Positions 25,127 to 33,535 of a stretch of 64,000 nt of DNA are shown here, in pieces. The notes beneath the pieces were generated by a model. That model saw only the letters and a list, made by a program, of their open reading frames with translations. It did no database searches and was not told the DNA's origin. Position numbers and translations under genes: made by a program. The stretch lies in the NCBI GenBank assembly GCA_964021645.1, contig CAXIAD010000006.1, positions 23,725 through 87,724 on the forward strand, in the 5' to 3' direction. How positions within the stretch are numbered: position 1 is the stretch's first letter; each line of letters starts with the position of its first letter. Origin of the DNA: CANLDA01 sp964021645 (GTDB lineage Bacteria; Pseudomonadota; Alphaproteobacteria; Rhodobacterales; Rhodobacteraceae).

Positions 25127-26890
25127 CTACGAAGATACCTGTTCCCTGAGGATGGACGCTGTAAGCGAGATCATCAGGTAGATGCCCGAAAAGATCAAAA
25201 AGGCCAAGACCGTGTTTTCAAATGAGCGGGGATATGACGGATCTTCTGAAGCAACCGGTTTGACGTTGGTGGTTAGATAGCGAACCTGACGGTTGGCCTC
25301 CATCTCGGTTTGTTTCACGCTTTGCAGGGCGTTTTGCAAAAACAGATCCGCCGTGGCCAGATCTGCCTGTGCAATTTGGATCTGAACGCTTTGCTCAGCG
25401 AGTGAGGCTTCGCCCCCAGAGGCATCCTGCATCTTGGATTTCAGCAAGGTCAGCTGGTTTACCAAACGGCGAATGTCACCTTGGGCACCATCGACACGGG
25501 CCTTGTTCGGGCGCGAGTTGTCCAATAGCTGCTGCAAGAACAGTTCTTTTTCCAGCAGTTGCACTTCAATATTGTTGATTTGCGACCGCAGGCTGGCGAT
25601 CACGCCCTCAGGGTCCAACAGGGTTTGACTTTGGATTTCAACAAGCTTGGTTTGGGCGGTACGGCGCTCCACTTTGGCCTCTTCCAGGGTGATGCGTGCT
25701 TGGCCCATCTGGTCATTACGTTTGTTCAGTGACAACTCGTCAATGCGGGTTTCTGCGTAATTGATCAGGCCAATAGACATGCGTTCGCTCAGGTCAGGAG
25801 TTGGCGCGCTCACTTCCATTCGGATGACGCCTTCGGTCGGGTCATACCCAACTTTGACGTATTTCTTGTACAGCTTATAGGCCTGCTCATTTGACGGATT
25901 CGGGTCAAGCCGTTGCAACGGGTCCACAGATAGATCGGCAAAGTAGCTTTTGAAACCAACATCATTGTCCAGGCGGATCATAACCTCCTTGGATTGGAGA
26001 AACGATTGCGTGGCAACCGAATCCTGACTGGTGGCAAGGGACGAGCCGCTAAAGAGGCCGCCAAGCCCGCCGCCGCTGCCTTCGGCCTGAATAATCAGGA
26101 ATTCGGATTTGGTGGCATACATCGGTGTGGCGATGACATAAAAATACCAGCCAGCGACCAGCGTCGGCAAAAAGACAAAAGCAACCAGCCGGGATAGCAG
26201 CAGGACAAGCTTGCGACGGCGGCGTGTTGCGATGTCGCGCTGAATTTTGCCGATTTCATGCACCCGACGTTCCGAGGGTGACATGGTCTCGGTTGAGGGG
26301 AGCTGGTTTTTGTCATGCGACATGGTTTGGGGCAGCTGAATCTTGGGCATGCCACTGTCTTTGCCTTTTGAGCCGGCACTGGGCACCACAAGCTCCAGCA
26401 TGTTGGTGCGCTGGAATGGATCAATGCCGTCTTCGCGCAGCAATCGCACTGCGTCATAATCAGATGTCGCGGCCAGCCCGTGTTTTTGCGCCACACGACG
26501 CGCCATGCGCAGTTGGCGTCCTGTCAGCCCTTCACGCTTGATCGTGTCGATGTCCTGTTCGGGCGTCGGGGGCGCGCTCGGATTTGTTGGTTGGCGAGCC
26601 TGAGGTTGTGCCTGAGGTTGGGCCTGAGATGGCGCGTGCCCGGCGACGGGTTGCCGTGCCGGAGCCAGTTGCTGCACAGGTTGTCGCGCGGATGCTGGGG
26701 AGCCGGGGGCTGCCCCAATGGCGGCACCTAAGGATGTGTTGGGCGCACGGCGTTGCGAAACGGGCGCGTCAGACAGTCCCGTGATACGGGAGTCTGGCAA
26801 CGCGGCACTGTCAGATGCCCCACCATGTGATCCGGCAACGGGCGCAGCCCGGCGGATGCGGAATTTTTTAGCCTTGGGTTTCGTAGTCAT
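25127..26890 (-). CDS. kpsE: KpsE/RkpR-type capsule export protein with long cytoplasmic extension
   Basis: A 587-residue inner-membrane polysaccharide co-polymerase/adaptor of the KpsE/BexC/CtrB family, which links the capsule ABC transporter to the outer-membrane exporter. TM1 (VLLLSRLVAFVFLPTLVAGW) is near residue 235 and TM2 is at the C-terminus. Between them lies a periplasmic coiled-coil-rich region (LEEAKVERRTAQTKLVEIQS; IRRLVNQLTLLKSKMQ). The roughly 230 residues before TM1, rich in Ala, Gln and Pro, make it much longer than classical KpsE (about 380 aa). I start at the ATG at 26890, which overlaps kpsT by 23 nt; an ATG at 26920 is the alternative. Confidence 0.85.
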   Translation of the reverse strand: MTTKPKAKKFRIRRAAPVAGSHGGASDSAALPDSRITGLSDAPVSQRRAPNTSLGAAIGAAPGSPASARQPVQQLAPARQPVAGHAPSQAQPQAQPQARQPTNPSAPPTPEQDIDTIKREGLTGRQLRMARRVAQKHGLAATSDYDAVRLLREDGIDPFQRTNMLELVVPSAGSKGKDSGMPKIQLPQTMSHDKNQLPSTETMSPSERRVHEIGKIQRDIATRRRRKLVLLLSRLVAFVFLPTLVAGWYFYVIATPMYATKSEFLIIQAEGSGGGLGGLFSGSSLATSQDSVATQSFLQSKEVMIRLDNDVGFKSYFADLSVDPLQRLDPNPSNEQAYKLYKKYVKVGYDPTEGVIRMEVSAPTPDLSERMSIGLINYAETRIDELSLNKRNDQMGQARITLEEAKVERRTAQTKLVEIQSQTLLDPEGVIASLRSQINNIEVQLLEKELFLQQLLDNSRPNKARVDGAQGDIRRLVNQLTLLKSKMQDASGGEASLAEQSVQIQIAQADLATADLFLQNALQSVKQTEMEANRQVRYLTTNVKPVASEDPSYPRSFENTVLAFLIFSGIYLMISLTASILREQVSS

Positions 26891-27527
26891 AGAGCTGCTT
26901 CGCCTCTTCCAAGGTGTCAAACATATAAAGTTGCCCGTTCAGCAGCACCGCCGCCGTCTTGGCATATTTCTCAAGCGTTTCAGGATCATGCGACACAATT
27001 ACCATGGTCGTGGTACGCAGTCTTTCTTGCAGGATGTCACCGGCACGTTTGTTAAATTCAACATCGGTCGAATTTGGCATGCCTTCGTCAACCAGATAGA
27101 TATCAAAATCAAGCGCTAACATCAGCGCAAAAGTAAACCGCGCCCGCATCCCCGAACTATAGGTGCCGAGCGGTTGCTCAAAGTATTCACCCAAACCGCA
27201 GACATATCGGCAGTAGGCCTCAATGTAGTCAGGGTCCAGCCCATAGAGGCGGGCAATGTAGCGGCTGTTTTCCACCGCCGTATGTCGACTGATCACCCCG
27301 CCCATAAAACCAAGCGGAAAAGAGATGCGACTGGTGCGCCGAATATCGCCTTCGTCAGGCTTTTCAAGGCCCGCCATCATGTTGATCAACGTGGTCTTGC
27401 CCGTGCCATTGGGCGCAAGAATGCCAAGCGACGTGCCTAGTTCCACGCGAAAAGAAACGCGGTCAAGGATCACCTTGCGCTGGGTTCCTGTCCAAAAGGA
27501 CTTACTCACATTTTTAAACTCGATCAT
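26868..27527 (-). CDS. kpsT: Capsule polysaccharide ABC transporter ATP-binding protein
   Basis: A 219-residue ATPase of the KpsT/BexA family that powers export of capsular polysaccharide. Walker A is APNGTGKTTLINMM (the first Gly of the usual G-P-N-G is Ala), the signature is TYSSGMRARFTFAL and Walker B is DIYLVDEG, with SHDPETLEKY as switch histidine. The length fits KpsT. Preceded by GGAGCG. The permease KpsM, usually adjacent, is absent here, so it must lie elsewhere in the genome. Confidence 0.93.
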   Translation of the reverse strand: MIEFKNVSKSFWTGTQRKVILDRVSFRVELGTSLGILAPNGTGKTTLINMMAGLEKPDEGDIRRTSRISFPLGFMGGVISRHTAVENSRYIARLYGLDPDYIEAYCRYVCGLGEYFEQPLGTYSSGMRARFTFALMLALDFDIYLVDEGMPNSTDVEFNKRAGDILQERLRTTTMVIVSHDPETLEKYAKTAAVLLNGQLYMFDTLEEAKQLYDYETQG

Positions 27528-27664
27528 TGATCGCTCCGGCGCTGCTCCTGCCGACCTCCTTATCGGAGTTTCTTTAACGCTCTATTAGGCGCCATTAACC
27601 TTACTATGTCGGAAAGGGGGGGGCGCTGACAACTCTCAAGAGGTTAATTCCTGGCCTCAGTTGC

Positions 27665-27693
27665 AAAAAAACCGGAGCTAAGGCCCCGGTTTT
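27665..27693 (-). terminator. Intrinsic terminator of nhaA
   Basis: On the minus strand AAAACCGGGG-CCTTAG-CTCCGGTTTT followed by a T-run, 35 nt past the nhaA stop. The AT flanks of the stem and the T7 tail make this a classic rho-independent terminator. Confidence 0.85.
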
Positions 27694-27727
27694 CTCTACA
27701 ATTTTCGATAAACACCCGTTCGGGCGC

Positions 27728-28975
27728 TTAGATCTCGTGTTTCTCAACCTTACAGACCTTGCCTGCGATGATCGAAATGATCGCGGCGGCAAAGCTGAAC
27801 AGGGCCCCCATCTTGGCTGCGTCCTGTACAGGGCCCGCATCAAAGGCAACGGAAGCCACGAAAAGTGACACTGTGAAACCGATGGCAGCCACAAAACCAA
27901 TGACCACCAGATCAATGATCCGCATGCCTTGCGGGATGCCCAAGCGCAGAGGCACCGCAGCGAACCAGCCAAACAGCAGGATGCCCACAGGTTTCCCGAT
28001 CAACAGCCCCGCCAGAACCAGCCATGTTGCATCGCCGATAAAGCTGAACTCGACACCGGCATTGAGCAATCCAAAGAAGAAGAGGATGATCTCAACCGGG
28101 TGTTTCAGCGCATGCTCCATCACGTTCAACAGATCGGTCAGGTGCTTTTCCGCATCCGAAAAGATACCAAAGGCACGGTCCGCATGCGGGATCGTCGTCA
28201 CAATCGGCAGCAGGCCAAGCGCAGGGTGCAATCCCGCACGCATAAAGCAATACCAGCTAATGCAGCCCGCAATCAGATAGGGGATAAAGTGCAGCTTGTT
28301 ACGCACAAAGGTCGAAACCGGACGCCCTTGGCGGCCTTTGTCCAACTTGCGCGGCAGGGAGTTGAAAAGCACATACACGCCAATAGATGCCGCCAAAGAG
28401 CCAAGCAACCACACCGGAGCCAACTCGCTGCTGGGGTAGAAAATGGCCAGAATGATCAGGCCCACTGCATCATCGGCAATCGCCAAAAGCAGCAGAAAGC
28501 GCACAGCCGGATGACCCGCCCCAAACACGATACGCCCCACAAGATATGAAAATGCGATGTCTGTGGCTGTCGGGATCGCCCAACCATTGGCAACAGCACT
28601 ATACGTCTCGGAGCCCATCAACGCCGCTAGACCCAGATAAACAGCAATCGGGCCAAACATGCCGCCTGCGGTGGCAAACAGCGGTGTCGCCGCCTTTTTC
28701 CCACGCAAAGAGCCGTTTTTCAGAATGACAGCTTCCCAGACTTCCTTGGCCGCGATGGCAAAAAACAGCGCCATCAGCAGATCATTCACCAGATAATGCA
28801 GGGTCAGGGTGCGATATTCACCATGGATCTCGCCAATGGGCGCATGATCCCAAATCACGAAATGCACAAAATGACTGTAGCTTTCAGGGCTGATATTCGC
28901 CCAGATCAGCGCAACAATCGCCCCGATGATCAGCAACAAAGAATAATTGGTCAGAAAATTCCACACACGATACAT
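27728..28975 (-). CDS. nhaA: Na+/H+ antiporter NhaA
   Basis: A 415-residue inner-membrane antiporter that exchanges internal Na+ for protons, relevant to pH and salt balance in a marine bacterium. It has about 11-12 hydrophobic segments. The ion-binding aspartates appear in AIADDAVGLIILAIFY, and IPTATDIAFSYLVG is the family TM4 segment. The length is a little above E. coli NhaA (388 aa). It has an ATG start, no operon partner and a strong terminator behind it. Confidence 0.95.
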   Translation of the reverse strand: MYRVWNFLTNYSLLLIIGAIVALIWANISPESYSHFVHFVIWDHAPIGEIHGEYRTLTLHYLVNDLLMALFFAIAAKEVWEAVILKNGSLRGKKAATPLFATAGGMFGPIAVYLGLAALMGSETYSAVANGWAIPTATDIAFSYLVGRIVFGAGHPAVRFLLLLAIADDAVGLIILAIFYPSSELAPVWLLGSLAASIGVYVLFNSLPRKLDKGRQGRPVSTFVRNKLHFIPYLIAGCISWYCFMRAGLHPALGLLPIVTTIPHADRAFGIFSDAEKHLTDLLNVMEHALKHPVEIILFFFGLLNAGVEFSFIGDATWLVLAGLLIGKPVGILLFGWFAAVPLRLGIPQGMRIIDLVVIGFVAAIGFTVSLFVASVAFDAGPVQDAAKMGALFSFAAAIISIIAGKVCKVEKHEI

Positions 28976-29059
28976 CAGCTATCCATCCCGTTGTTTTCGT
29001 TTTATGCGAATTACCGGAAAATGATCGGCGGGGCAACGGGGCGCGCATTTAAAAATGCA

Positions 29060-29089
29060 AGGCCGGGGCAGATCAAACCGCCCCGGCCT
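29060..29089 (-). terminator. Terminator of the permease gene
   Basis: Perfect 10-bp stem (AGGCCGGGGC / GCCCCGGCCT) with a 10-nt loop, 21 nt after the permease stop; on the minus strand it is followed by TGCATTTTTAAA. Confidence 0.75.
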
Positions 29090-29109
29090 ATCACGTCGCA
29101 TTCAACGAT

Positions 29110-30189
29110 TTATCCGGCGTATAGCTGCCAAAGCGTGCCCGCGGTGAGCGCCCCGATCATCGCATAGCCAAGATAGGCGGCGAACACGCGCGGCTTCACC
29201 AAGGCCCAGACCGCGATGGCGGCCGGAATGCAGCTGACACCCCCTGCCAACACGAAACTCATGGCGGCCCCGTTTGACATGCCTTGTTGCAATAGGGCGT
29301 CCACCAGCGGCACAGCGGCATAACCGTTCAAATAGGCTGGGGCACCGACCAATGCGCCTAGCAGGATGGGCATGAAACCTGCACCACCTAGAAACCCTGC
29401 GATCCATTCGGCAGGAATATAGGTGATCATCAGCGCCTCAATCACATAGGCAAGGGCGAGCCATTTCAGCAAAAACAGCGCGTTTTCCATTGTTGCCGCC
29501 CAGAAAACCGCCCGCCGCTTTACATCCCCCCAGAACGCCCAAACCGGCTTGCCTGAAAAAGGCTCCTCGACACCGCAGCATCCGCCAACCTGCGGTTTTT
29601 CACGCAATGGATTGGTAAACACTGGCGTTTTGGCAAAAACCATCGTGGCAAAGCCCCCAAATAGCCCCAGACCCATCGCCGCAATTGTTTTAGCCAGCGC
29701 AAAATCGAACCCAAGCGTGCCTGAGGTGATCAAAAACATCGCCGGATCCATCAAAGGTGACGCCAACCAAAAGGCCATGACAGCCGACAGCGGTGCCCCA
29801 AGCGCAAGCAGCGCTGCGATAAACGGTATAACCTCGCAGGAGCAAAACGGCGCGATGCCGCCCAGAATTGCTGCGAAAAAGATCATCCGTGTTTCCCGCC
29901 CGATAAAGGCCTTGGCAAGGATGTTCTCCGCTCCCGTCGCCTTAAGATAGCCAATCGCGAGCACCGCAAAGGCAATAAAAGGCGCCGTGCTTAGCAAGGC
30001 TGTAAATCCAAAAGAAATCGTCGGCCAAAGCTGTGCCCTGTCTAAAATCGCCAGCCCGACAAGAATGACGATCAAGGCCAGCCACGCATTATCAATGCGT
30101 GCAATCAAACTGCGCCAATGCAGATGTTTGCCGGGCCCAGCATGTGGTTCGGAATTCTTATCGGTGTGAGAGTGCGTTGTATCAGCCAT
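29110..30189 (-). CDS. UPF0718/ArsP-like permease
   Basis: A 359-residue membrane protein of the DUF318/UPF0718 permease family, whose best-studied member ArsP exports trivalent organoarsenicals. About eight to ten hydrophobic segments are visible, with family motifs APFCSCEVIPF and GAPAYLNGYAAVP, plus an internal pair of cysteines in the VGGCCGVEEPF loop. The N-terminus is histidine-rich (HSHTDKN, HAGPGKHLH). The ATG at 30189 overlaps the end of the upstream ArsR gene by 8 nt with AGGAAC inside that gene, so the two form an operon. The exported metal or metalloid is unknown. Confidence 0.85.
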   Translation of the reverse strand: MADTTHSHTDKNSEPHAGPGKHLHWRSLIARIDNAWLALIVILVGLAILDRAQLWPTISFGFTALLSTAPFIAFAVLAIGYLKATGAENILAKAFIGRETRMIFFAAILGGIAPFCSCEVIPFIAALLALGAPLSAVMAFWLASPLMDPAMFLITSGTLGFDFALAKTIAAMGLGLFGGFATMVFAKTPVFTNPLREKPQVGGCCGVEEPFSGKPVWAFWGDVKRRAVFWAATMENALFLLKWLALAYVIEALMITYIPAEWIAGFLGGAGFMPILLGALVGAPAYLNGYAAVPLVDALLQQGMSNGAAMSFVLAGGVSCIPAAIAVWALVKPRVFAAYLGYAMIGALTAGTLWQLYAG

Positions 30190-30520
30190 GATTATGTTCC
30201 TGATCCGGGCAATCGGCACAGCATTCTTTCAGCAAAAACTGTGATAATGCGCGTAATTCGGTAAAGGCGACAGCAGCACAAATGATCGAGCGACCAAATT
30301 TCTGCTGCGTGACCAGCCCTGCCTGCGTGAGAATTTTCATGTGATGGGTCAAGGTCGAACCAGTCACGCCAGTCCGGTTGCCAAGCTCGCCAATCGCAAG
30401 CCCATCGGTGCCCGCGCGCACCAAAGTGCGCAACACGGCGAGGCGTTGTTCTGATCCCAACGCAGCAAAGGTTGAGGCGGCTACCTCAAGACTTAGATCA
30501 TGTGTATCTGTATGTTTCAT
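30182..30520 (-). CDS. ArsR/SmtB-family transcriptional regulator
   Basis: A 112-residue winged-helix metalloregulator. The recognition helix lies in GVTGSTLTHHMKILTQAGLV (about 48-67). The C-terminal tail ECCADCPDQEHNHG offers cysteines and histidines as probable metal ligands, an arrangement that differs from the classical ArsR ELCVCD site. It precedes and overlaps the permease gene, and a large inverted repeat covers its own promoter, so autoregulation with release by the exported metal or metalloid is the natural model. Confidence 0.9.
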   Translation of the reverse strand: MKHTDTHDLSLEVAASTFAALGSEQRLAVLRTLVRAGTDGLAIGELGNRTGVTGSTLTHHMKILTQAGLVTQQKFGRSIICAAVAFTELRALSQFLLKECCADCPDQEHNHG

Positions 30521-30522
30521 GA

Positions 30523-30578
30523 TTCTAGAAATATAGAAATAAACGAGTCGCGCAAGTTTTATTTCTATATTTTTAGAA
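30523..30578. promoter_or_regulatory. Inverted-repeat operator upstream of the ArsR gene
   Basis: The 21 bp at 30523-30543 are the reverse complement of 30558-30578 with one mismatch, separated by 14 bp (centre GAGTCGCGCAAG). Each arm is itself partly palindromic (TTCTAGAAATATAGAA), so two operator sites with core ATATAGAAAT face each other. The block starts 3 nt before the regulator ATG and is far richer in A+T than its surroundings. It probably binds the ArsR-type protein and could also affect the divergent gene at 30673. Confidence 0.75.
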
Positions 30579-30672
30579 ATATAGTTACCTGATCGTTCAC
30601 TGATGCGTCAGAGACGTCCTTCATTTCCGAATGCTGCTTTTGTTTTTGCCCAAACCTTGGCAGGGTCAAACA

Positions 30673-31254
30673 ATGCAATTGTGTGATGATATCCGCGCGT
30701 GTCGCCTCTGCGCAGACCGCTTTGCCGCGACCCACACGGGCCATTCACCGCGCCCGGTGGCGTGGTTTTCCCCAAAGGCGCGGATTTTAATTGCGGGGCA
30801 GGCCCCCGGTGCGCGCGTGCACGAAAGCGGCAAACCCTTTACTGATCCCTCGGGCGATCGGCTGCGCGAATGGATGGGTGTGGATGATGCGGTTTTTTAT
30901 GATCGCAGTCAGGTTGCCATTCTCCCCATGGCCTTTTGTTTTCCGGGATATAACGCCAAAGGCTCCGATCTGCCGCCGCCGCCCATATGTGCCAAAACGT
31001 GGCGCGCACCCGCGATGGCAGAATTACGCGATGTGCAGGTGACACTATTAGTGGGCGGATATGCGCAGAAATGGCATTTGGGCGGGGCCCAAGGTGTGAC
31101 CGACCGGGTTTTGGGGTGGCGTGACCACGCGCCGCGCGTCTTTCCCTTGCCTCATCCCTCCTGGCGCAATACGGGATGGCTAAAGAAAAATCCGTGGTTT
31201 GAGGCAGATTTGCTGCCCGTACTACGCAATGCTGTGCAGGATGCGATGACATGA
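30673..31254 (+). CDS. Uracil-DNA glycosylase superfamily protein (Fe-S type)
   Basis: A 193-residue protein of the COG1573-like uracil-DNA glycosylase superfamily. Motif A is GQAPGARVHESGKPFTDPSG and the C-terminal DNA-contact motif is PLPHPSWRN. Cysteines are spaced C-x2-C (10 and 13) and C-x16-C, close to the [4Fe-4S] ligand pattern of family 4 enzymes. It would excise uracil or a related damaged base from DNA. I start at the ATG at 30673, with GGCAGGG upstream, instead of 30631. It overlaps the next gene by 4 nt. Confidence 0.85.
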   Translation: MQLCDDIRACRLCADRFAATHTGHSPRPVAWFSPKARILIAGQAPGARVHESGKPFTDPSGDRLREWMGVDDAVFYDRSQVAILPMAFCFPGYNAKGSDLPPPPICAKTWRAPAMAELRDVQVTLLVGGYAQKWHLGGAQGVTDRVLGWRDHAPRVFPLPHPSWRNTGWLKKNPWFEADLLPVLRNAVQDAMT

Positions 31255-32039
31255 CACAAACCCCGATTGATATCGCCCATGCTGCCATGCAAGCCAGCCC
31301 CGATGATGACTCCGCACGTTTACGATTTTATGAGCGTCTGGCCGATGCTGAATTGTTTCTGCTCCTGAGCGAAGAGGCAAAGGCAGACAAAGTATCACCC
31401 GAGGTGTTTGAACTGGCCGAGGCCTCGTTTGTATTGGTGTTTGACACAGAGGAACGTCTGGCGGAATTCGTCGGTAAAACGGCCCCCTATGCGGCCCTGT
31501 CCGGTCGGGTGATTGCGCAGATGTTGGCCTCCTCAGATATGGGTCTAGGGGTCAACCTTGAGGTGGCACCCTCCTCAATCTTGATCCCACCAGAGGCCAT
31601 GGGCTGGCTGGTGGATACATTGGACAATGCGCCCGATGAGGTTGAGGCAAAGCCCGAGATATTTTCATCCCCCGCAGGTCTGCCAGAGGCGTTGATCATG
31701 GCGCTGGATCAAAAACTATCAACTGCAGCAGGCTTGGCGCGTTGGGCTTATTTGGTTGGGGTGACATATGACACGGGCGCGCAATCCCATATGCTGGGTT
31801 TCGTTGATGCGATCCCCCAAGCGCAGGGCGCACTTGCCAAAGCGGTCAACGAGGCGCTGACATTTTCAGGCATCGAGGCCGGTGCGCTGGATGTCGGATT
31901 TTTTGACGCAACAGATTCCGTGGCCGGGCAATTGGCGCGTGTCGGGTTGCGATTTGATTTGCCAGAAGCAGAACAGCCCGCCGAATATATCCATGTGGCA
32001 CCCGGACGTGATCCAGCAAAGCCGCCGAAATTGAAGTGA
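31251..32039 (+). CDS. SseB family protein
   Basis: A 262-residue soluble, acidic protein with the SseB-type N-terminal domain (ARLRFYERLADAELFLLL; VFDTEERLAEF) and a second domain beginning near residue 140 (PAGLPEALIMALDQKL). The domain is widespread in bacteria and its function in non-pathogens is unknown; it is not evidence for type III secretion. Coupled by ATGA to the glycosylase gene. Confidence 0.8.
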   Translation: MTQTPIDIAHAAMQASPDDDSARLRFYERLADAELFLLLSEEAKADKVSPEVFELAEASFVLVFDTEERLAEFVGKTAPYAALSGRVIAQMLASSDMGLGVNLEVAPSSILIPPEAMGWLVDTLDNAPDEVEAKPEIFSSPAGLPEALIMALDQKLSTAAGLARWAYLVGVTYDTGAQSHMLGFVDAIPQAQGALAKAVNEALTFSGIEAGALDVGFFDATDSVAGQLARVGLRFDLPEAEQPAEYIHVAPGRDPAKPPKLK

Positions 32040-32047
32040 TTTCCTAT

Positions 32048-32078
32048 CCAAGACACGCGTGTGTGTTGCGTGTCTTGG
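32048..32078 (+). terminator. Hairpin terminator after the SseB gene
   Basis: Perfect 11-bp stem (CCAAGACACGC / GCGTGTCTTGG, 9-nt loop) just past the stop. The T-run that would complete it belongs to the dispersed motif that follows at 32080. Confidence 0.7.
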
Positions 32079-32079
32079 A

Positions 32080-32112
32080 GCCTCCGGCGGGGATATTTTT
32101 ACTCAGAAGAAG
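32080..32112 (+). repeat. Dispersed gene-end motif, copy 2
   Basis: GCCTCCGGCGGGGATATTTT, a further T, then ACTCAGAAGAAG. It differs from copy 1 at one base in the shared part. It directly follows the hairpin after the SseB gene and ends 15 nt before the stop of the convergent reductase gene. Confidence 0.75.
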
Positions 32113-32126
32113 CGGGCGGGATGAGG

Positions 32127-33056
32127 TTAGTATCCCGCGCTGCGATCCACTAGATTGAGCAGGGGCGCGTCGGTTTCGGCGCGTCGGATGTTTTCGGCAA
32201 TGACCTGCGAGGCGGAACCGGGCCGGGTTTCAGCCGCGATATGCGGCGTGACGGTAACATTTTCATGCGCCCAATAGGGGTGTTCGGCGGGCAGCGGCTC
32301 TATACGGAACACATCTAGTGTTGCATGGGCGATGTGACCTGTTTCCAGGGCCGACAGCAGGGCGTCGTCGTCGATCAAGGGGCCGCGGCCCGGGTTGATG
32401 ATCCGCGCGCCTTTGGGCAATAGCGCCAGAGTGTCTGCATTCAGCGTGTTCTCAGTCGCGGGTGTATCGGGCAGCAGCAGGATCACGATCTCAGCCGTTG
32501 AAAGCGCTTGTTTTAGCCCCTCAACCCCATGCAGGCAGGTCAGCCCGTCGATGTCCTTGGCAGAGCGTGACCAACCGGTGACCGGAAAACCCAGTGCTTG
32601 CAGACTGTGTGCGCAAGCCTGACCCAGTGCCCCCAAGCCAAGCAACGTCACCGGACGCTCCTGTGCCAGAGGCGGCACAATGGGGGACCAAACACCGTCT
32701 TGGCCCAAAATATCACGATCCATTTCAATGTGATAGCGCAGCGCATGGGCCGTGACAAATTCAACCATGCCCTGCGTTAACCCCGGATCAACCATGCGGC
32801 ACAGCGGGATTTTCAGCGTGGGGTTTCCGGTGATTTGCTCAACCCCGGCCCATAGGTTCAAGACAGCCTTGCAGCGCGTATAAGGTGTGAAATCCTGAAG
32901 GTCGGAATTGGGCGCATAGACCACATAATCAACCATATCTGGTGCGTGATCCTGACGCAAATCCACGTCTAACCCTGCCGCCTCAAAGGCGCGCATAAGT
33001 GGGGCCCGATAGATATCCCAGCGTTCATAACGGGCGGCAAAAAGGACGTTGATCAT
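32127..33056 (-). CDS. Glyoxylate/hydroxypyruvate reductase A-like D-2-hydroxyacid dehydrogenase
   Basis: A 309-residue NAD(P)-dependent dehydrogenase of the GhrA branch, reducing glyoxylate or hydroxypyruvate. The Rossmann motif GLGALGQACAHSLQALGF is near residue 140; the substrate arginine is in NPGRGPLIDD, with glutamate and histidine in IEPLPAEHP and VTPHIAAETRPG. Coupled by 4 nt to the VOC-family gene upstream. The physiological substrate is inferred from family membership only. Confidence 0.88.
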   Translation of the reverse strand: MINVLFAARYERWDIYRAPLMRAFEAAGLDVDLRQDHAPDMVDYVVYAPNSDLQDFTPYTRCKAVLNLWAGVEQITGNPTLKIPLCRMVDPGLTQGMVEFVTAHALRYHIEMDRDILGQDGVWSPIVPPLAQERPVTLLGLGALGQACAHSLQALGFPVTGWSRSAKDIDGLTCLHGVEGLKQALSTAEIVILLLPDTPATENTLNADTLALLPKGARIINPGRGPLIDDDALLSALETGHIAHATLDVFRIEPLPAEHPYWAHENVTVTPHIAAETRPGSASQVIAENIRRAETDAPLLNLVDRSAGY

Positions 33057-33463
33057 GTGGCAAATACTCCGGCCATATCGGCAAAACCTTTGATTTCGAT
33101 AGGGTTGCCAGCAGGATCACGGAAAAACATCGTCGATTGTTCCCCCGGCTCGCCAGCAAATCGTGTTGTCGGGCGCATGACAAATGTCAGCCCGGATGCG
33201 GTTAGCCGATCGGCCAGCACCTGCCACTCGGACTGGGGAAGGATCACGCCCAAATGCGGCATCGGCACCATATGCTCGCCAACTTTGCCAGTGTTTTCAG
33301 AGGCAAATGGCACGCCCAGATGCAGCGAAACTTGGTGACCAAAGAAGTTGTAATCGACCCAAGTTTGCGTGCTGCGCCCCTCAACGCACCCCAAAAGATC
33401 GCCGTAAAATGCGCGCGCCTCATCCAGATCTGTCACGTGATAGGCTAGGTGAAATATGGTCAA
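33053..33463 (-). CDS. VOC superfamily (glyoxalase/bleomycin resistance-like) protein
   Basis: A 136-residue vicinal-oxygen-chelate protein. It starts IFHLAYHVTDLDEARAFYGD, the standard first beta-alpha-beta unit with metal-ligand histidine, and ends with IEIKGF containing the conserved glutamate (FFRDPAGNPIEIKGF). No ATG fits: the TTG at 33463 has a good CAGGAG at the right distance and matches the family N-terminus, while the longer frame to 33514 adds unrelated residues. Function within the superfamily (isomerase, dioxygenase or lyase) is open. Confidence 0.85.
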   Translation of the reverse strand: MTIFHLAYHVTDLDEARAFYGDLLGCVEGRSTQTWVDYNFFGHQVSLHLGVPFASENTGKVGEHMVPMPHLGVILPQSEWQVLADRLTASGLTFVMRPTTRFAGEPGEQSTMFFRDPAGNPIEIKGFADMAGVFAT

Positions 33464-33535
33464 TTTTTGCTCCTGTGTTGCGCAAACTTGGCCATAGATT
33501 TGACCAAGGTGCAAGGGGGCACAAGGGGAGGCAGA

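Noticed and set aside
31251..32039. SseB protein as a type III secretion effector
   Set aside because: The domain name comes from a Salmonella locus, but the family is widespread in non-secreting bacteria and no secretion genes are present.
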